This document shows, piece after piece, positions 32,371 to 45,483 of a stretch of DNA of 64,000 nucleotides. The notes below the pieces were generated by a model. The model searched no databases. It was not told the DNA's origin and saw only the letters and a program-made list of their open reading frames with translations. The stretch's first letter is position 1. Every line of letters begins with the position of its first letter. The stretch is from Crambe crambe (lineage: Eukaryota > Porifera > Demospongiae > Poecilosclerida > Crambeidae). The stretch lies in assembly GCA_963924555.1 (NCBI GenBank), contig OZ004595.1:806001-870000 (forward strand), written 5' to 3'. Both the position numbers and the translations under genes were made by a program.

Positions 32371-35300
32371 ATGGCGTCCGAACAGGTGAGCTGTCATCAG
32401 AAATCCAAATGAAGAACTTGCCATTAAGTATCGGGCTATGGCGCCTAAAATATTGGGGAGGACAGCTGCATTGGTCAGCTACCTGTACTGTCCTGCTATT
32501 TATCAGTTGGCCAATTTATCTTTCTAGTAGAGATAGCAGTTAGCTAGGTCTGCAAGTTCTTTTAGACTTGACTGGTAGATAGTGTTACTGCTAGATGTTT
32601 CCTCCCAATACAGGAACTCAAGGAAGAGCTTCAGAATGCATTATGGGTAAGTTGTCATGAAAGTAGCTGCTGTGATGTTGTGTTGGTCCAGTGCCCTCTG
32701 GTCAGTCACAGCAAACCACCTTAGGCCCATAGAAACAGTCTGTTTACCTCCAGCATGTGGGCCCCAATCTTTTGTACAGATTGTCAACAAGCCTCAGCTT
32801 GTAATTGTGTGCCTACTAGACCCCTGTAGGCCAAATGCTGACTTGGCACACCTCTGCTGAGGGAAGCGGGTGGAGTCTTGTGACTCACAGACCCCAGGAC
32901 AATATTGAGCACACTTTTAATGAACATTCTCCATGTTTGGAGTGTACAGCTCAAACACCTTGGATGCTAGACCCCCGCTGAATTTTTTACAAGCCGTTAC
33001 CAACCCATTCAAGTGTGCCGAGGGAAATGGGCGGGGTTTAGTGACTCATGAACCCCATGACCTTATAGAGCATGATGTGCTCTACAGGTTCTCCTAGTCC
33101 ATAGTTCGCATGCCGTTGATTTTTTTTTTGTGGTGCATGATGGCTGTCTTTGTGTGTTGGTTGTATGGTTGTCTCACCTTCTCTCTCACTCCTCACAGGA
33201 GAAGGTATTGTATCGGAGTGCCATAAAGGGCTATGAACAGGTGAGTGATGAGTGTAGCAGTGGTGTGATGAGAGCACGGCAGTGGCCCAGTCCATACCTG
33301 GTGTGTATTCCATGTGTGCAGAGATTGTCTGCTGCTCAGAAGAAGCTCAGTCAGCCTTCCCTGCTGAGTGAAACCAGGAAGTTTGGGCTTGAGTTGGAGG
33401 TGAAGAATAGTAAAAGATTGATCAAGAAAGATAAAAAGTCTCTCCTTGCTAATGAAAAAGCTATAAAGAAGTTGCAAGATGCCCTGGGGCAACTTACTTG
33501 TAAGTATAAAGATTTAGCACTAATTAGATGATGTAATGATACATTATACAAGTTAAGTAATAGCCCAGAGCTATAAAATAGTGTGCGCTCAGCTGGGAGG
33601 TGTAATTAGTAATTAATAGTAACATGTAAGAATTAATTAGTGACTAATTAAAAGTAGGTGAAATTAACTAGGGCAATATTCAACATTCAGTTGGCAGCCA
33701 GCGAGCAAGCAAGTATTCTTTACTGCTACAACTCTTTAGAAGATTTTGCTGTTTACTTTAGCTATATCTACTACTTTTTTAGCTTTAGACAGTGAGCAAG
33801 TGAGCATGTTAGGCTCCAGTGCTTGATATTGCGTCAGAGACAAGAGTCATGTAAGTGGTGGTTCCAACCAGAAAGCTCCACACATCAAAAGTTGTAAATA
33901 CTTACCACAAACACTTAGATAAGCCAAGCGCCTACAATTCACTTTGATAAGCCTACAATTCACTTTGATAAGCCTAGCGCCTCTATGACAAAAGGCTGTA
34001 GAAAACAATCTAGCTTGATTACAATTATTGGAGCATGCGCATTATGCACACACAGGCACACAGGCGCTACTATACTATACACGTACCATGCATATGTATG
34101 TACACCTGGGGCATTTTGGAGTGTAGACCTAGATATCAGAAGCTGTGTTTACACGTGCGCCCAACCCGGGTTGAGATTCAATCCGGATTCCAATCTACCT
34201 AATTGATATGGGTTGGGTTACCCGGATTGGAATCCGGGTTGGTACCGTTCATACGCGAAGCGAATCTGGGTCGAATCCGGGTTAGAACCCCCGTATAAAC
34301 GCGGCTAGAGAGTGCGCTAGCACTCTCTAAGTAGGGATGGCGGGTCAAAGGTCATAAGACTGTATAAACTAAAAACTCTTCTTTCTTTTCTAACCTTGCT
34401 CTACAGATTCTCAGAAGGCTATAGTGAATTATTACATCTACAAAGAAGAGAGGAGAATGTTCCAAAACCAAAAATTCATTCGCTAACATAAGAAGAAAAA
34501 AACGATGTCTAAAATTGACTTTTGTTCTTTTTCTTTATAATAAGGATAATAAATATAAGATCGACGTACCGACTTACTGGCTATAGTCATCAAAATTCTG
34601 CTTTGGCCATTCTGTTAGAGCGGCACCTAGAGGCTGATCTTTTGCTATTAGTTTTGACTAAGGCTCTACTTCACTATTCGAGCACTCGGAACACTAGCCA
34701 ATCTTTCGACGCCATTTTGAAGCGCATGTCGGTAGGAGGCGGGGCTTAAGGGTGGAGCCACATAGGCTTATTAAGTTTAGCTAGGTCTTCAGTTTAATCG
34801 TTTAGCTAGCTATTTATTCTTATCTGACCTGAGAGTCAGCTCGCTCGCAATTAATGTTTGAGTGGCCATAACTTTTGAAGGGAAAGTGCTGTAGTCTTGA
34901 AATAAGAACCATTCTGCTCAGAAAATTCTATTCTTTCTTTGTGTCACTACTAGCATTACCAAAGAGAGTATTAGGGAGGTGGTAATCCATTTTGGCATGT
35001 TTTTAACAATGTTATAATCATTTTATCAGCAGAATGTGACTGTTGTGATGTCTTGTGACACTTAATTTTTTTCCCTCTTCAGCTGCTTCCGAGAAGCCTG
35101 ACTCTTCTCTCCAGAAAGAAACACAGAGTGAGTATTGTAAGCCACAATAAGTGGTCCCATTGACAGCAATGTACACATCAATTGTGTGCTTTAATTGAGG
35201 TTCTTGGTTGGCCTTGAATCAATCACTTAGTAGCATGGACAATTACTTACTGGATGCATAATATCTTATTTAGTCAAAGACTGTAATGATTTACCTTACA

Positions 35301-38300
35301 GAACCAACATCAAGTGACTTGCGTCTAAATGATGCAACTAGAGAGAAAATTGTAAGTGTGATTATTGGAGGGGGTGTGTGTATGCAGATATCATTCATGT
35401 GGGGTATGAACTCTATGATCGCTCTCCTGGTTTCTCTGATTCAGTTCAACCAGTCCATGACGTGGGGCCATATTGAGACCATCATCATCAAGGTCCTGAT
35501 CGTGGGGGCTGCTGGAGTCGGCAAGTCCTCTTTTTTGTCTCGTCTCCTTGGTGTCGCTATTTCTCTCATCCGAAACAGTACAGGAGTGGTCGAGAAAGCC
35601 CAGAGGGTCAACTGTCAAAGGTTGGGCACAACAGATCTCAAAAATAACATAGTTTGGGAAGTGGTTGGACCGAAAAAACTGACGAAGCTTCTTGCCGATG
35701 CCATAACCTCAGGAATTGAGAAGTTCACTGCTTCTGTTTCCCCTCCACATGCATCTCGTCGTTCCAATAATGGATCAGGTTCTCATTCGACCAGTTCTGC
35801 TGATGCAAGCTACTCTACAGCTAGAACTACCGTCCTTCAGCTGATAGGTCGTTCCAAGGAAGGTAAATTGCTGAAGATGACTTGGATCTATCTGATAGAT
35901 AGTGGAGGGCAGCCTCAGTTCCACGAGCTCCTCACAGCTTTCATCAGAAACACCACTTTAGGTATCTTTGTCTTCAGGCTCTCAGATCGGCTGGATGATA
36001 AGCCACGGATTGAATACTACAAAGGTGGAAAGCCACTGGGTGAGCCTTATCCTTTCCCCATGAGCCACAAGGAGATCTTCCAGCACTGTGTCCAGACCAT
36101 TTCTTCCCTCCCTTCCACTTCTCCTCTGAAGGATCAGGCCCCAACTCGTCCGAAAATTCTCCTCTTGGGAACTCATCGAGACGAAGAGAACAAGTGTTCC
36201 GAAACACGTGATGAAAAAGAGAAGATTCTCAGGGATATCTTGCACAAAGGACCAAATCCTGACTCAGCCATCTCAGAAGACTTACTTTATTACGGAAATA
36301 AGTGCATCTTTCCTTTGAATGCTAAATCACCTGAAAAGCAGGACGAGGAGATCATCGGTGATATTCGAGAAGAGATAGTGCGTCTTGCACCCCAACCCCA
36401 ATCCATCCCACTGCAGTATTACGCACTCGAATTGGAACTTGAAAAGAAAGAAGAGAGTGTGATTAGCTTCAAAGAATGTTTGGACATTGCCAAGCATTCC
36501 CTGCTATTCAAAGAGACTGCGGCCAGAGCTGCCATCCATCATCTCGATAGCCTCAACCTCATCCAGTACTTCCCAGAGTGTGCCGAAGAGGTCATATTCT
36601 GTGACCCCAACATCCTCCTCAACAAGGTGAACGAGCTGATAGAGAAAAGCTACAGCTTGAGAGGTTTGACCCCTTCAAAACCCAAGGCACTTCGAACAGG
36701 AGACTGGGTTGAATTCCACATGCGTGGCAGGGTGACCTTACCCATGCTTAAAGAGTTTCCTGAAGGATTTGTGCAAAATCTTTACGATCATCACACTTTG
36801 GCCAAGATCTTTGAAGACCTGCTCATCTTGACTCGTTTTGAGCAAGATGATAGCTTTTTCATGCCTGCTCTGCTCGATGTTAAAGATCTGAAGTTCATTC
36901 AGCGACCAACCAAGACATGCCTAATCATAGCATTCTCTTCTGGGTATGCCCCCTTGGGACTTTTTTCTTCCTCCATTGCCTTTCTGACTTCAAGCAATAA
37001 TCGATGGCCTTCTCCATGGATGTTCTTGTTCGAAAAAGGCCAGCTCTTCCGAAATGTGGTCAGCTTCGATGTGGAATCAGTGGTGGCTACTCTTATTGAC
37101 CGCTCCACTCATTTTGAGGTTCACGTGGAGCTGCAGGAAGGCATGCAAGAAGACCCGTCCATGATACTTGAAGTGTGCAGAATTATACGACAAGGGATCA
37201 AGGAGGCCATCAAGCAATCGATGAAGAAACGCCACATCTGTAGTGCATCGTACAGTGAGAGTTTCTTCTGCCCGTGTGACTCGTACGCTACCTACCACTT
37301 GGCCAGTGTGAAAGAAGTCTTTGGGAAATATCGCAGGTGTTGTGAAGTCCACACTGGGAAGGGTGGAGCTTTGGAAGAACATCACTACCAGTGGCTGGGA
37401 ATAGAACCCTCTACACCATCAAAAGGTAGGAATGTATAGTTTGATCACCCTATGAATATATATATTTAGATATATTTTAGGTCAATGTTGATAAACAAAA
37501 TGAGAAATAACTTCATCTTTCTTTCATTATGTAGCTGCTCCAAATTCTTTAGGATCAGCTGACCATTTTAAAATCACTCCATTCCTTGAAAACCTCAACA
37601 ATGAAGAATTGATAAAGTTGGGGTCAGCTCTCGGATTATCCTTTGGTAAATTGAAAAGAATGACAATGCTTCTTGGAGATGTGATTCAGGCATGGTTAAA
37701 TGTTGACGATGCCGTCATTACTAGAAGTGGTCCTCCCAGCTGGACTAGTCTGGCCACAGCTCTTGAAAGAACTGGTCACACAGCTATTGCCTCCAAAGTC
37801 AGGAAAGGTGAGCACAGTCAAAATCAATGAGATTACAAACACTTCATTAGTTGATCTGTTTCCTATTTTATAGAAAAGCTCGGTCAAGTCCTCACTACTC
37901 CTTCACCTCCAAGACCTACACCAGCAGGTGAGCAGTTTAACAGAGTGTGTATTATCATACTGTACATGGTACTGTTAATGAATGCAGGTCCTTCTGTCAA
38001 CCCTTTACCTGATGAGGTGGACAGTACTCTAAAGCGCTCACCTGATAACAGCCATGAAAGGTCTCACCAAACTCCTTCCACTTCTCAAAGACCTCATCAT
38101 AAATGTAATTCTGTGAACAGTCCATGTAGAAATAGAATTATTAGATGTTCATTTTTTGCCATACTTCAGCTCAGTCTACCAACTCTGAAGGGTTAGGAGA
38201 AAGTGGACCTCAACCAGCAAGTAAGTATGTGTCCCTTGCATGAACCCCCTCGTATCATAGTGCCACCTGTCCAGCTAATATTGATCCATTAGCATTACAT

Positions 38301-39990
38301 CATTATCATTGCATTAGACTTCTCCTTGAGACTGTTTTTCTTTTCCTTTTAGCATCAATAAGCCCACTGCAAGAACCAGCACATTCAAAGGTTTGCGTTT
38401 GTAATGAAATGTGGACTACGAGTATCCATCCTTCATTGCAGTCTACCAGCTCTGAAGGGTTAAGAGAAAGACACGCAAGTGGACCTCAACCAGCAAGTGA
38501 GTATGTGTCCATCACATGAACCCCCCTCATATTATAGTGTCAGAATGAATGAAGAAATAACAATTCATTTCTCCCCCCTCTTTATTCTCACACACACTGC
38601 GAACATTTCAGCCACTCAGAGCACAAGTACCCATCCTTTGTTGCAGTCTACCACAAGTGAGTAAAATATTATATGAAACCACCTCATATCATAGGACCAC
38701 CTGTCCACAGAGAACCTCTCATAAGTGGTGAGGTTAGCTGTGGACAGGTGGCCCTATGGTGGCCCTATAGTCCATTTTCTCATACAAGGTTACTGTTAGA
38801 AACAGTATTTTGTATACAACTTATAAGTCCTTGATACTACTTCTATTTTACAAGCAGGAATTGCGCAGCCTGCCACTCAAACATCTAATCGAGGTTAGTC
38901 ACTACAGTATAGTTGGCCTCACTGCATTGTGGTAACATCATCATCATCTAGGCTGGTTCTGGTGGACTGTATTTGCATTCTCATTACTAGCAGTTATCTT
39001 TGCCCTCTCTTGTGAGTTATGCCATTTATAGCCTTATCTGCTAATAATATTAATAATTCTTTAGACACTGTACCATCCAGTAAAGGTGAGTTTACTGTGT
39101 TTATTTCATGTATGTATGTTTCCTCACTGTACTCAGGACCTTCAGGTTCATGAATACTATCACTCCCTTAATATGTTCACTATTGATTCCTGTATAGAGC
39201 AAACCTCTGTTGATCTGGGAAGGATTGATACAACTACTCGACTAGGTGAGTACACGAAACAAAACAAAACAAAACTCCTTTTCCTGGAAATGAAGTTTTG
39301 TACAAGGAGGATTTTGTTGTTCTATCTCAGTTGAGGTTCTATGCTCGAGGGTTTCATACACTTACCTATGCATTATGTATGTATTGCAAGTGGAAGTATC
39401 TTCCACTTGTGCTGTATCTCATAAGATGCTGTGTCTTCACACACAGTATGAAAGTGCCAGGAAGTAAATTTGATGGGGGGACAACTTTGATACTAAAGAG
39501 TGTCCATTGTTATGCTTTTATGTTTTAGATAAACCTGAATTGAGTTCATTGGAGCATCTAAAGGGTCCTCACAGTGATGTCCGCATTATCCGTGACAGTG
39601 GCGAGTATAGAAAACTAGGAATCTGTTTGCTTAAATTACCAAATACAGCAGAATTAGAGGACATGGAAAGAGACTGCTCAGGGAAAACTTACTGTATAAA
39701 ATTAGCCATTTTCAACAAGTGGTTGCAAGGCCAAGGAGAGAAACCTGTGACTTGGACAACACTGATTTATGTACTTGAAGAATGCATGCAACTGGTAGAA
39801 TTGGCCAAGGACATAAAACTCATCATAGCATCAGCTGATGAGACACTTGCACGTGAGTATAATGATAGCACACACAGGAACTTCAAGCAGACAATTATAT
39901 TTACTTAACAAGGTCATTGTACTGTGATTGGAATTATTCTTAATTAACTTTATTATTGCAGGGGCTTCCTCAACTGTTATTCCTCGCTAG
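32371..39990 (+). CDS. Gene D: Roc-COR GTPase with Death domain, membrane segment and second death-fold-like domain
   Basis: Exons: 32371-32385 (MASEQ), 32614-32646, 33199-33240, 33322-33499, 35083-35127, 35302-37425 (GTPase-COR), 37535-37807 (DD2), 37874-37927, 37988-38104, 38170-38220, 38353-38390, 38442-38496, 38612-38656, 38858-38893, 38952-39011 (transmembrane), 39065-39085, 39198-39245, 39529-39852 (death-like), 39962-39990 (TAG). Total 3588 nt, 1195 residues, no frame break. P-loop GAAGVGKSS, G3 DSGGQP, G4 GTHRDEE. The membrane exon reads GWFWWTVFAFSLLAVIFALS. An alternative exon at 39137-39153 ends GPSGS-stop, giving a tail-anchored form of 1067 residues. Most 3' exons are phase 1-1, so the membrane exon can be skipped in frame. 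The protein would sit at a membrane with the GTPase on the N-terminal side. Confidence 0.83.
33668..34848. mobile_element. 1.18 kb insertion in gene D intron 4
   Basis: B, C and E read straight from GAAATTAA to ATGTTTGAG; D has 1181 extra bases between two AATTAA copies (33662-33667 and 34849-34854). No terminal inverted repeat and no transposase frame. A MITE-like segment and a near-palindrome (AGAGAGTGCGCTAGCACTCTCT at 34307-34330) lie inside. The class is undetermined. Confidence 0.65.
34141..34305. mobile_element. Nested GC-rich MITE-like inverted repeat
   Basis: The left end (GCTGTGTTTACACGTGCG) and the inverse of the right end (GCCGCGTTTATACGGGGG) match with several changes over ~35 bp. 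Inside, CCGGATTCCAATC and GATTGGAATCCGG form another arm pair. It is a foldback structure within the insertion in gene D. Confidence 0.6.
38952..39011 (+). other. Gene D transmembrane exon
   Basis: A 60-bp phase 1-1 exon coding WFWWTVFAFSLLAVIFALS, about 19 hydrophobic residues with aromatic residues at the start: a single membrane-spanning helix. No equivalent exon is found after genes A, C or E. Confidence 0.8.
39529..39852 (+). other. Gene D third death-fold-like exon
   Basis: 108 codons, phase 1 in and out. Pattern: YRKLGICLLKLPNTAELEDM, then KLAIFNKWLQGQ and VTWTTLIYVLEE. The order (helix, F..WL, TW..L) mirrors DD1 and DD2, but similarity is low. It lies beyond the membrane helix in the long isoform. 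Confidence 0.65.
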
Positions 39991-40083
39991 ACCAACTTCA
40001 GGACAATCTGGTGGTAAGTTGTCTAAGTTCAATTGGAATGCTTCCATAATTTTACTAGTAAACAATCTCACTTCCTGAATGAG

Positions 40084-40172
40084 CAGGTTCTTCTGTCAAC
40101 CCTTTACCTGATCAGGTGGAGCTAGCAGGTCCTTCTTTCAACCCTTTACCTGATGAGGTGGACAGTAACAAT
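40084..40172 (+). pseudogene. Two relic copies of the C-terminal exon after gene D
   Basis: GTTCTTCTGTCAACCC... and GTCCTTCTTTCAACCC... each encode PSxNPLPDxVE/D, matching the exon at 37988-38104. They are fused head to tail without an intervening intron and lie past the gene D stop. They are probable leftovers of unequal exchange. Confidence 0.6.
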
Positions 40173-40559
40173 CATGAAAGTTTTGTAATTATTTTGTCAT
40201 GACTTCCAATTCATGATTGAAATTTTAATATTCCCATCACCCCTTTGTTTCTACCACTTACACAAAAATTAAATCACAATTATATACATTGTAATAATGA
40301 GAAGAGAAAACAAGTCATGTGACTGAGGGAAGGATTGTGAGTACATTGCATTGACACAGGACTAGGAGAGGGAAAGAAAGGAATGGAGTCTTGATTTGGA
40401 GTGTTCTCTAGATTTGAATGAAGCCTCTATTGCTAGCACAGGGACTGACAGTGGGCTCATGCAGGGTGGTGAGGTAGAGACAAGCTCCTGGAGAAGGTTG
40501 GGTTGCTGAACAGAGGGGGAGTGGCATGATTAATGAGGGGGGCAAGACGGGATTGAGAC

Positions 40560-40900
40560 TTGATTATTGGAGTGAACAGGATGAGCTGGAGTGGTGCTCG
40601 TGATGGGACTCGCATCATAAGCGGAATATCCACTGCCTGATTCGTAACTAGCCAATGAGAACAACTTGTGGGCTCAGATCAAACAGCGGAGTGGAGAAAC
40701 TGGTCACTCTGCTCACCAGACCAATCTTCATTCTCAGAATATTGTTCACAGACAGGCCTGGGAGTCCTAAATGTTTGATAAACGTGTTCTACATGATGCT
40801 GGTTGTGGGTGTGGGTTTGATGAGGTGCCCCTGATGACAGGGATATCAACGAGGAGGAGGAGGGGGAGCAGAGAGACATCTGTTGTCCCGACATTCCAAG
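40560..40900 (-). pseudogene. C-terminal part of the minus-strand spacer gene (D-E copy)
   Basis: The minus strand reads SGQQMSLCSPSSSSLISLSS, then ...EDWSGEQSDQFLHSAV and a stop where the B-C copy stays open (indel near 40680). The intact flank here is the empty site of the Gypsy fragment in the B-C copy. Confidence 0.5.
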
Positions 40901-43834
40901 GTGTGGCTGGATCCCATCCGAGCAATGGAGAATTGATACCTAAAGGAATCAGAAGAGACTGTTAAAATAAGGAGGAAGGATTCTTAGCAGTCATGTGATG
41001 ATGACCCCTTATCTAACACCACTAGAATGGGACATTGTTATCTGAACTTGTACTTCATCATCTTGATGAGTGTGACAATATTGGATCTGCTCTGTATTAA
41101 AGTGAGATATTAGGTGTGCCCGGGGACTTGATATGAGGTTAGTGAGAGTCGTGATATTTCAGCAAACTAGCAACTACATTCCAATCAGAGGAGTTTAGTA
41201 AACATCTTCATGAGTGGAGCCATCAAACATTTGAGTGGGTTAGAGTTAGTATATTAGTACTGTGACTTAACTACTTGCAAAGTGTGTCTCATGAAATCAT
41301 TTGAGGGGGAAAACAATGACATACTGCATACAGTCTGTTCTCTCCAATAGTCCACACCTCCCAATAGTCCATTCTCTATAATAGTGAGTGCAAGTACCTT
41401 GTGGTTGACCAACTGACTCTGAGACAAAATTAATATTGAGACTTTGGAAGAGTCAAATGAGCTGAATCCTAAAACTGTAACTAACTGATCTGCCTATGGA
41501 CCATTTCCCCTTTTCCCTAATAGTCTGGACTATAATAATACGTTAGAGAGAACAGACTGGAACACCATCAATTTTAAAGATCATAATGAAGTTCACATGG
41601 GGAGAAGGAGGAGGACAATGCTCCCTTACTACAATTATGTGGGGAGGCTATTGCCCCCTTGGTGCTCCCCCCCCCCCCCCCCCCCCCCCCCCTGTGATGA
41701 AACACAATTATCAGGGCTCTAGGAGGAGCTAAGGACCTTGTGTATAAGCCAGGAGGGTGTGGGAGTTTGACAATACTGAGAGAACTCACATCATGTAGTT
41801 GTATAGAGAGTCATCACCCCTCAAACATGGTACAGAGAAATACAATGGACCATGAATCAAATTACAGGGTTTTCCCCACAATGTTATATCAAGTGGTTAT
41901 TACAGGGTTTTCCTCACAGTATTTGTACTGTCTTATCAAGTGGTTAACCACTTCTGTGAGTACAAATACACTGTCATATGTAGTGACCTCATAACTAATG
42001 GAGTTCAATATAATCATGCTAATGGAGAGCTCCATCACTTAGCTTATCTTGAAGGCATCTAGCTTAGAGAAGTTGAAAGAGAGTTCTGTAGAATTCAGAC
42101 TTGTCAATTCGCATTTCAACTTTTCTTGTTTAACACAACAGACGGCCTCTGTTTGATTGGTCAGATCTACTGTGTGACAATACGTATGGCGTGACAATAT
42201 GTCATGTGACTATGGATATCACATGACTGTGCACTAGTTGAAGAGATTGGAAGCAGCTGAATAAGCCACCATGCACATTTTGAAGGCAAGAGAAGCTTTT
42301 GTCCAAACTGAATGAAGTTAAAGAATTATAGAAACAGGTTGGGGGCTTAACTCCTTGCTTAGCATGCAGGCATTGGGTGTATAAGGTGGTCAGTGGTCCA
42401 TCCTGTTTGCCCTCCAGCTGTTCCTTGTGGCTTTTCCTATCCTGCAGGCATGAGTTGTTCACACAGCTAATGGCAAGGTTTGTAATTGACTGTCCTTAGG
42501 CTATGGCCAACGCACCAGTGCAGTCTGCACAGTCAAGCTAGGGTCTGGAAATCCAGAGTAACTTTTTTAGCAGGTCACTGATTACGTACCTCCAGAAAGA
42601 AGCATTGGTTTAGTGAGTAATTCCAAAGTTGGGGACATGCAGCTTTGACCTTTGACCCAAGTGCAGTGGCATGGAGACACTCTAAAGTGGGTAATGTCCT
42701 TAACAACTGCCCATCATGTTAATTTAGTCCTTGATACAGTTGTGGTAAGATTTATAACGTCACCCTGTTTGAAATTAATGCTAGGGAAAACACTGCATCT
42801 GTCTAGATATGGTGGCAAATTCTCTTCAAGGGATGAAATCAATCGTTTGGGAAGTTAAGGATGGGGTTTGTGATGAGTACCTTAAGGCTACTATTATTAG
42901 TGGGTGCAAATTTTAGTGTTCTACTAGTTTGCAGCATTTGGCAGGTATTAATTTTAGCATTTTTTTTTTTTTACCATTAGCTAATGCACCAGCTATAGAT
43001 TCAACTCTTCCAAGCCCAAGGGTATGGCATGCATGGTGGAGCAGATCCAGAGCACTCTCCTCCCTCTTCATTTCTAACAGTAGGCAACATGGTGAAATCC
43101 AAACTGGAATAAAGATATTCAGAATCTTGAATTGACTTGAATACATTTGCAAATCCACACGATGCCCAGACTTCACCCTCTTATCTCGTGAGGTGCGAGT
43201 GAGCTGCATACTAGCCAATAGTCTCGCGTAGCCAGACCCGATTCAGGTCTGGCTACTAGTCAGTGTTTGTATGCTGTATCTTGAACAAGAAGCCAACGGC
43301 TGGTGTTATCAAGTTCAGTTTCCTGTGTGGAGCCAGAGGCTAGCTACTGTGAATATCAACTGAACCTACTCAATGAAGATATCACCTGCTTGGTACAGAT
43401 CCAACTGCAGCAATCTCAAGTCAATGATGAAGAAGAAGACTGCTAGCAAGACTCTAGTGAAGAAGTGTAGAAAGCTAGCTGAATAAAGTTTTCAATTTTT
43501 TTTTGGTATGTTCTATTTACACGAAAATTGAACAACAAACAAATTTTAGCAGGTACTTTATTTAGCGTGTAGACCCTCCGTCACTGAACTCACTAAATTA
43601 AGTACCCGCTAATAATAGTAGTCTTAAGGTAAGTTACTAAACCACTGTGGCCCGTTAGAGAGATGAAAGACATTAATCTCCTCTCACACACTGAAAATGC
43701 TACAAAAAATAACCATAAAATCCCCAGAACAAGGATTCCTTTCCACACACACTAAAAAGATTATGAAGAACTATGAAAGGGAGTTTCTTTGTCTATCAAC
43801 CCTCAGCATTGAACACACTTCATTTTTTTCTCAC

Positions 43835-44107
43835 CTTGTGTTTCAGCTTGACGTGGTTGGCACTGGGTGGGTAGGGGTGATGTCCTCCCCTTCCACCAGT
43901 CCGTGTCGTCTCCAAGTGATTGGGCCTCTGCATGACCAGGTTGGACTTGGAGGAAGAGAGAGTGTTTTCCTGATGGAGGGACTTGAGTGAAGTGGTAGTG
44001 GAGTTTGAGCTGCTCCTGGACTGTCTGCTCGTCTGATTTGACACGGCCCCATTAGAAGACCGCAGGGTGGTAGAGTTGGGCAAGTTGCTGGTGGCTCTTG
44101 TAGAAGA
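43835..44107 (-). CDS. Ser/Thr-rich exon of the minus-strand spacer gene (D-E copy)
   Basis: 273 bp, 91 codons, the same acceptor, donor and apparent protein as 20299-20571. Conservation of the open frame is uninformative because the whole 4.5 kb duplication is nearly identical. Confidence 0.5.
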
Positions 44108-44938
44108 CTGCAGAAAATTATAAATAAGTCAAAAGCAAGTTATGAAGGAAAACGATATGTAAGTCAAGTAAATATTTATGCTTAGACTCTTTGTGGATCA
44201 ACCACCACCATTCAACCTACTCTCAGTTCCTCTATGAACAAGGCAACAGAGTGAATAGAATGGCCATCAAGTCCACTTTACAAAGATCCAAAAAAGTAAG
44301 TTGAAATGGTAACCCCCAATGATTAAAGGGACTGCCTCACTTGAGGGGTTGAAATGGGAAAGGAGCTTGGGAGGAGGTGGACTAACCATGTCACTGCTGG
44401 GTGGACAACCTGCGAGTGGATCATCAGCCTCTTGCGTGATCTAGGAAGCTGAGTTCACAGCCAGGGTGGGGTCAGTTGTACCCATAGTTGGTGAAGTGCA
44501 CGTTGTAGACACTCTCCGAGGCAAATTTCTGACTGGAATCTGGAGAAGAGTGGGAACAATACTGGATGACAAGGTGATTTTAAAGTTCCTCTGATCTGAC
44601 TACCCTTGGAGTCCTGATTAGAGGGTGGTCTCGTGTCAGGGGTAGATTATATTGATGTACATGAATTGGAACATTTTCTAGCACTCATTACCTAACACCC
44701 CACTTGAATGTGACACCAGACATTGTCGTTATCTTGATGAGTGTGATGTTATTGGATCTGCTCTGTAAGTGAGAGACATAGTTCATTTCAGATGATAATG
44801 AAGTCCACCAGTTCCTCCAAGTCTACATAGTTAACAGGAGATAGGGCCAACTCTGGACTCAGGTTGATGTGGACAAACGGCCTCACTTGAGGGAGTCACA
44901 CACACACAGGAACTTTTCTGTGGAAGTAACCATAGGCC

Positions 44939-45118
44939 TGAGGGGCAGATCTAGGATTTTGAGATGGGGGGCCCAGACCCTCTGTGCTGGGTACAAAAGT
45001 GACATAGCTACAAACATCAAGTAATGAAAAGTAAAGTCAGTCAGTTGTCATTCAAAGGATCCACTAATAGCATGCTCCTTGGGTGGTGAACAATTTTGTT
45101 TATTGTGGCGGTCATGAT

Positions 45119-45153
<35 letters not shown>

Positions 45154-45183
45154 CTCCCCACTTGGATCCACCACTAGCACTGC
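44939..45183. mobile_element. AGGGGCAGATC-type MITE with 32-bp poly-G upstream of gene E
   Basis: Flanked by GGCC at 44935-44938 and 45184-45187. Same element as 21403-21624, but the G run (45119-45150) is 32 bp instead of 9. It lies 300 bp upstream of the gene E start. Confidence 0.55.
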
Positions 45184-45483
45184 GGCCTTCCAGCTATAGC
45201 ATTAACTATCTACTCGACTCGCCCATAACTTTCACAGGTCTCAACTGCATCAAGTCAGACTTCTTCCCATCCTTGAAGGCTACAGGCGAGCTACAGGAAA
45301 GGAAATAACTGACTCTAATGAATTTAGTTGAGAATAACTCGTAGATCAATGATTAATCCTAACACTCGTGATCCTAACACAGACACAATGATCCAGATTG
45401 CATGATCTACCACGCCCTTATTTTGTTTGAATTGTTTCCTTTTTTTTTTACTTACCTCTGTTACTTAAACTCACGTAGCTACA

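Noticed and set aside
35353..35388. A 36-nt intron ending at ATGCAG inside the candidate 93-nt intron
   Set aside because: Too short for normal splicing and lacks a pyrimidine tract; the 93-nt version ending GATTCAG is better.
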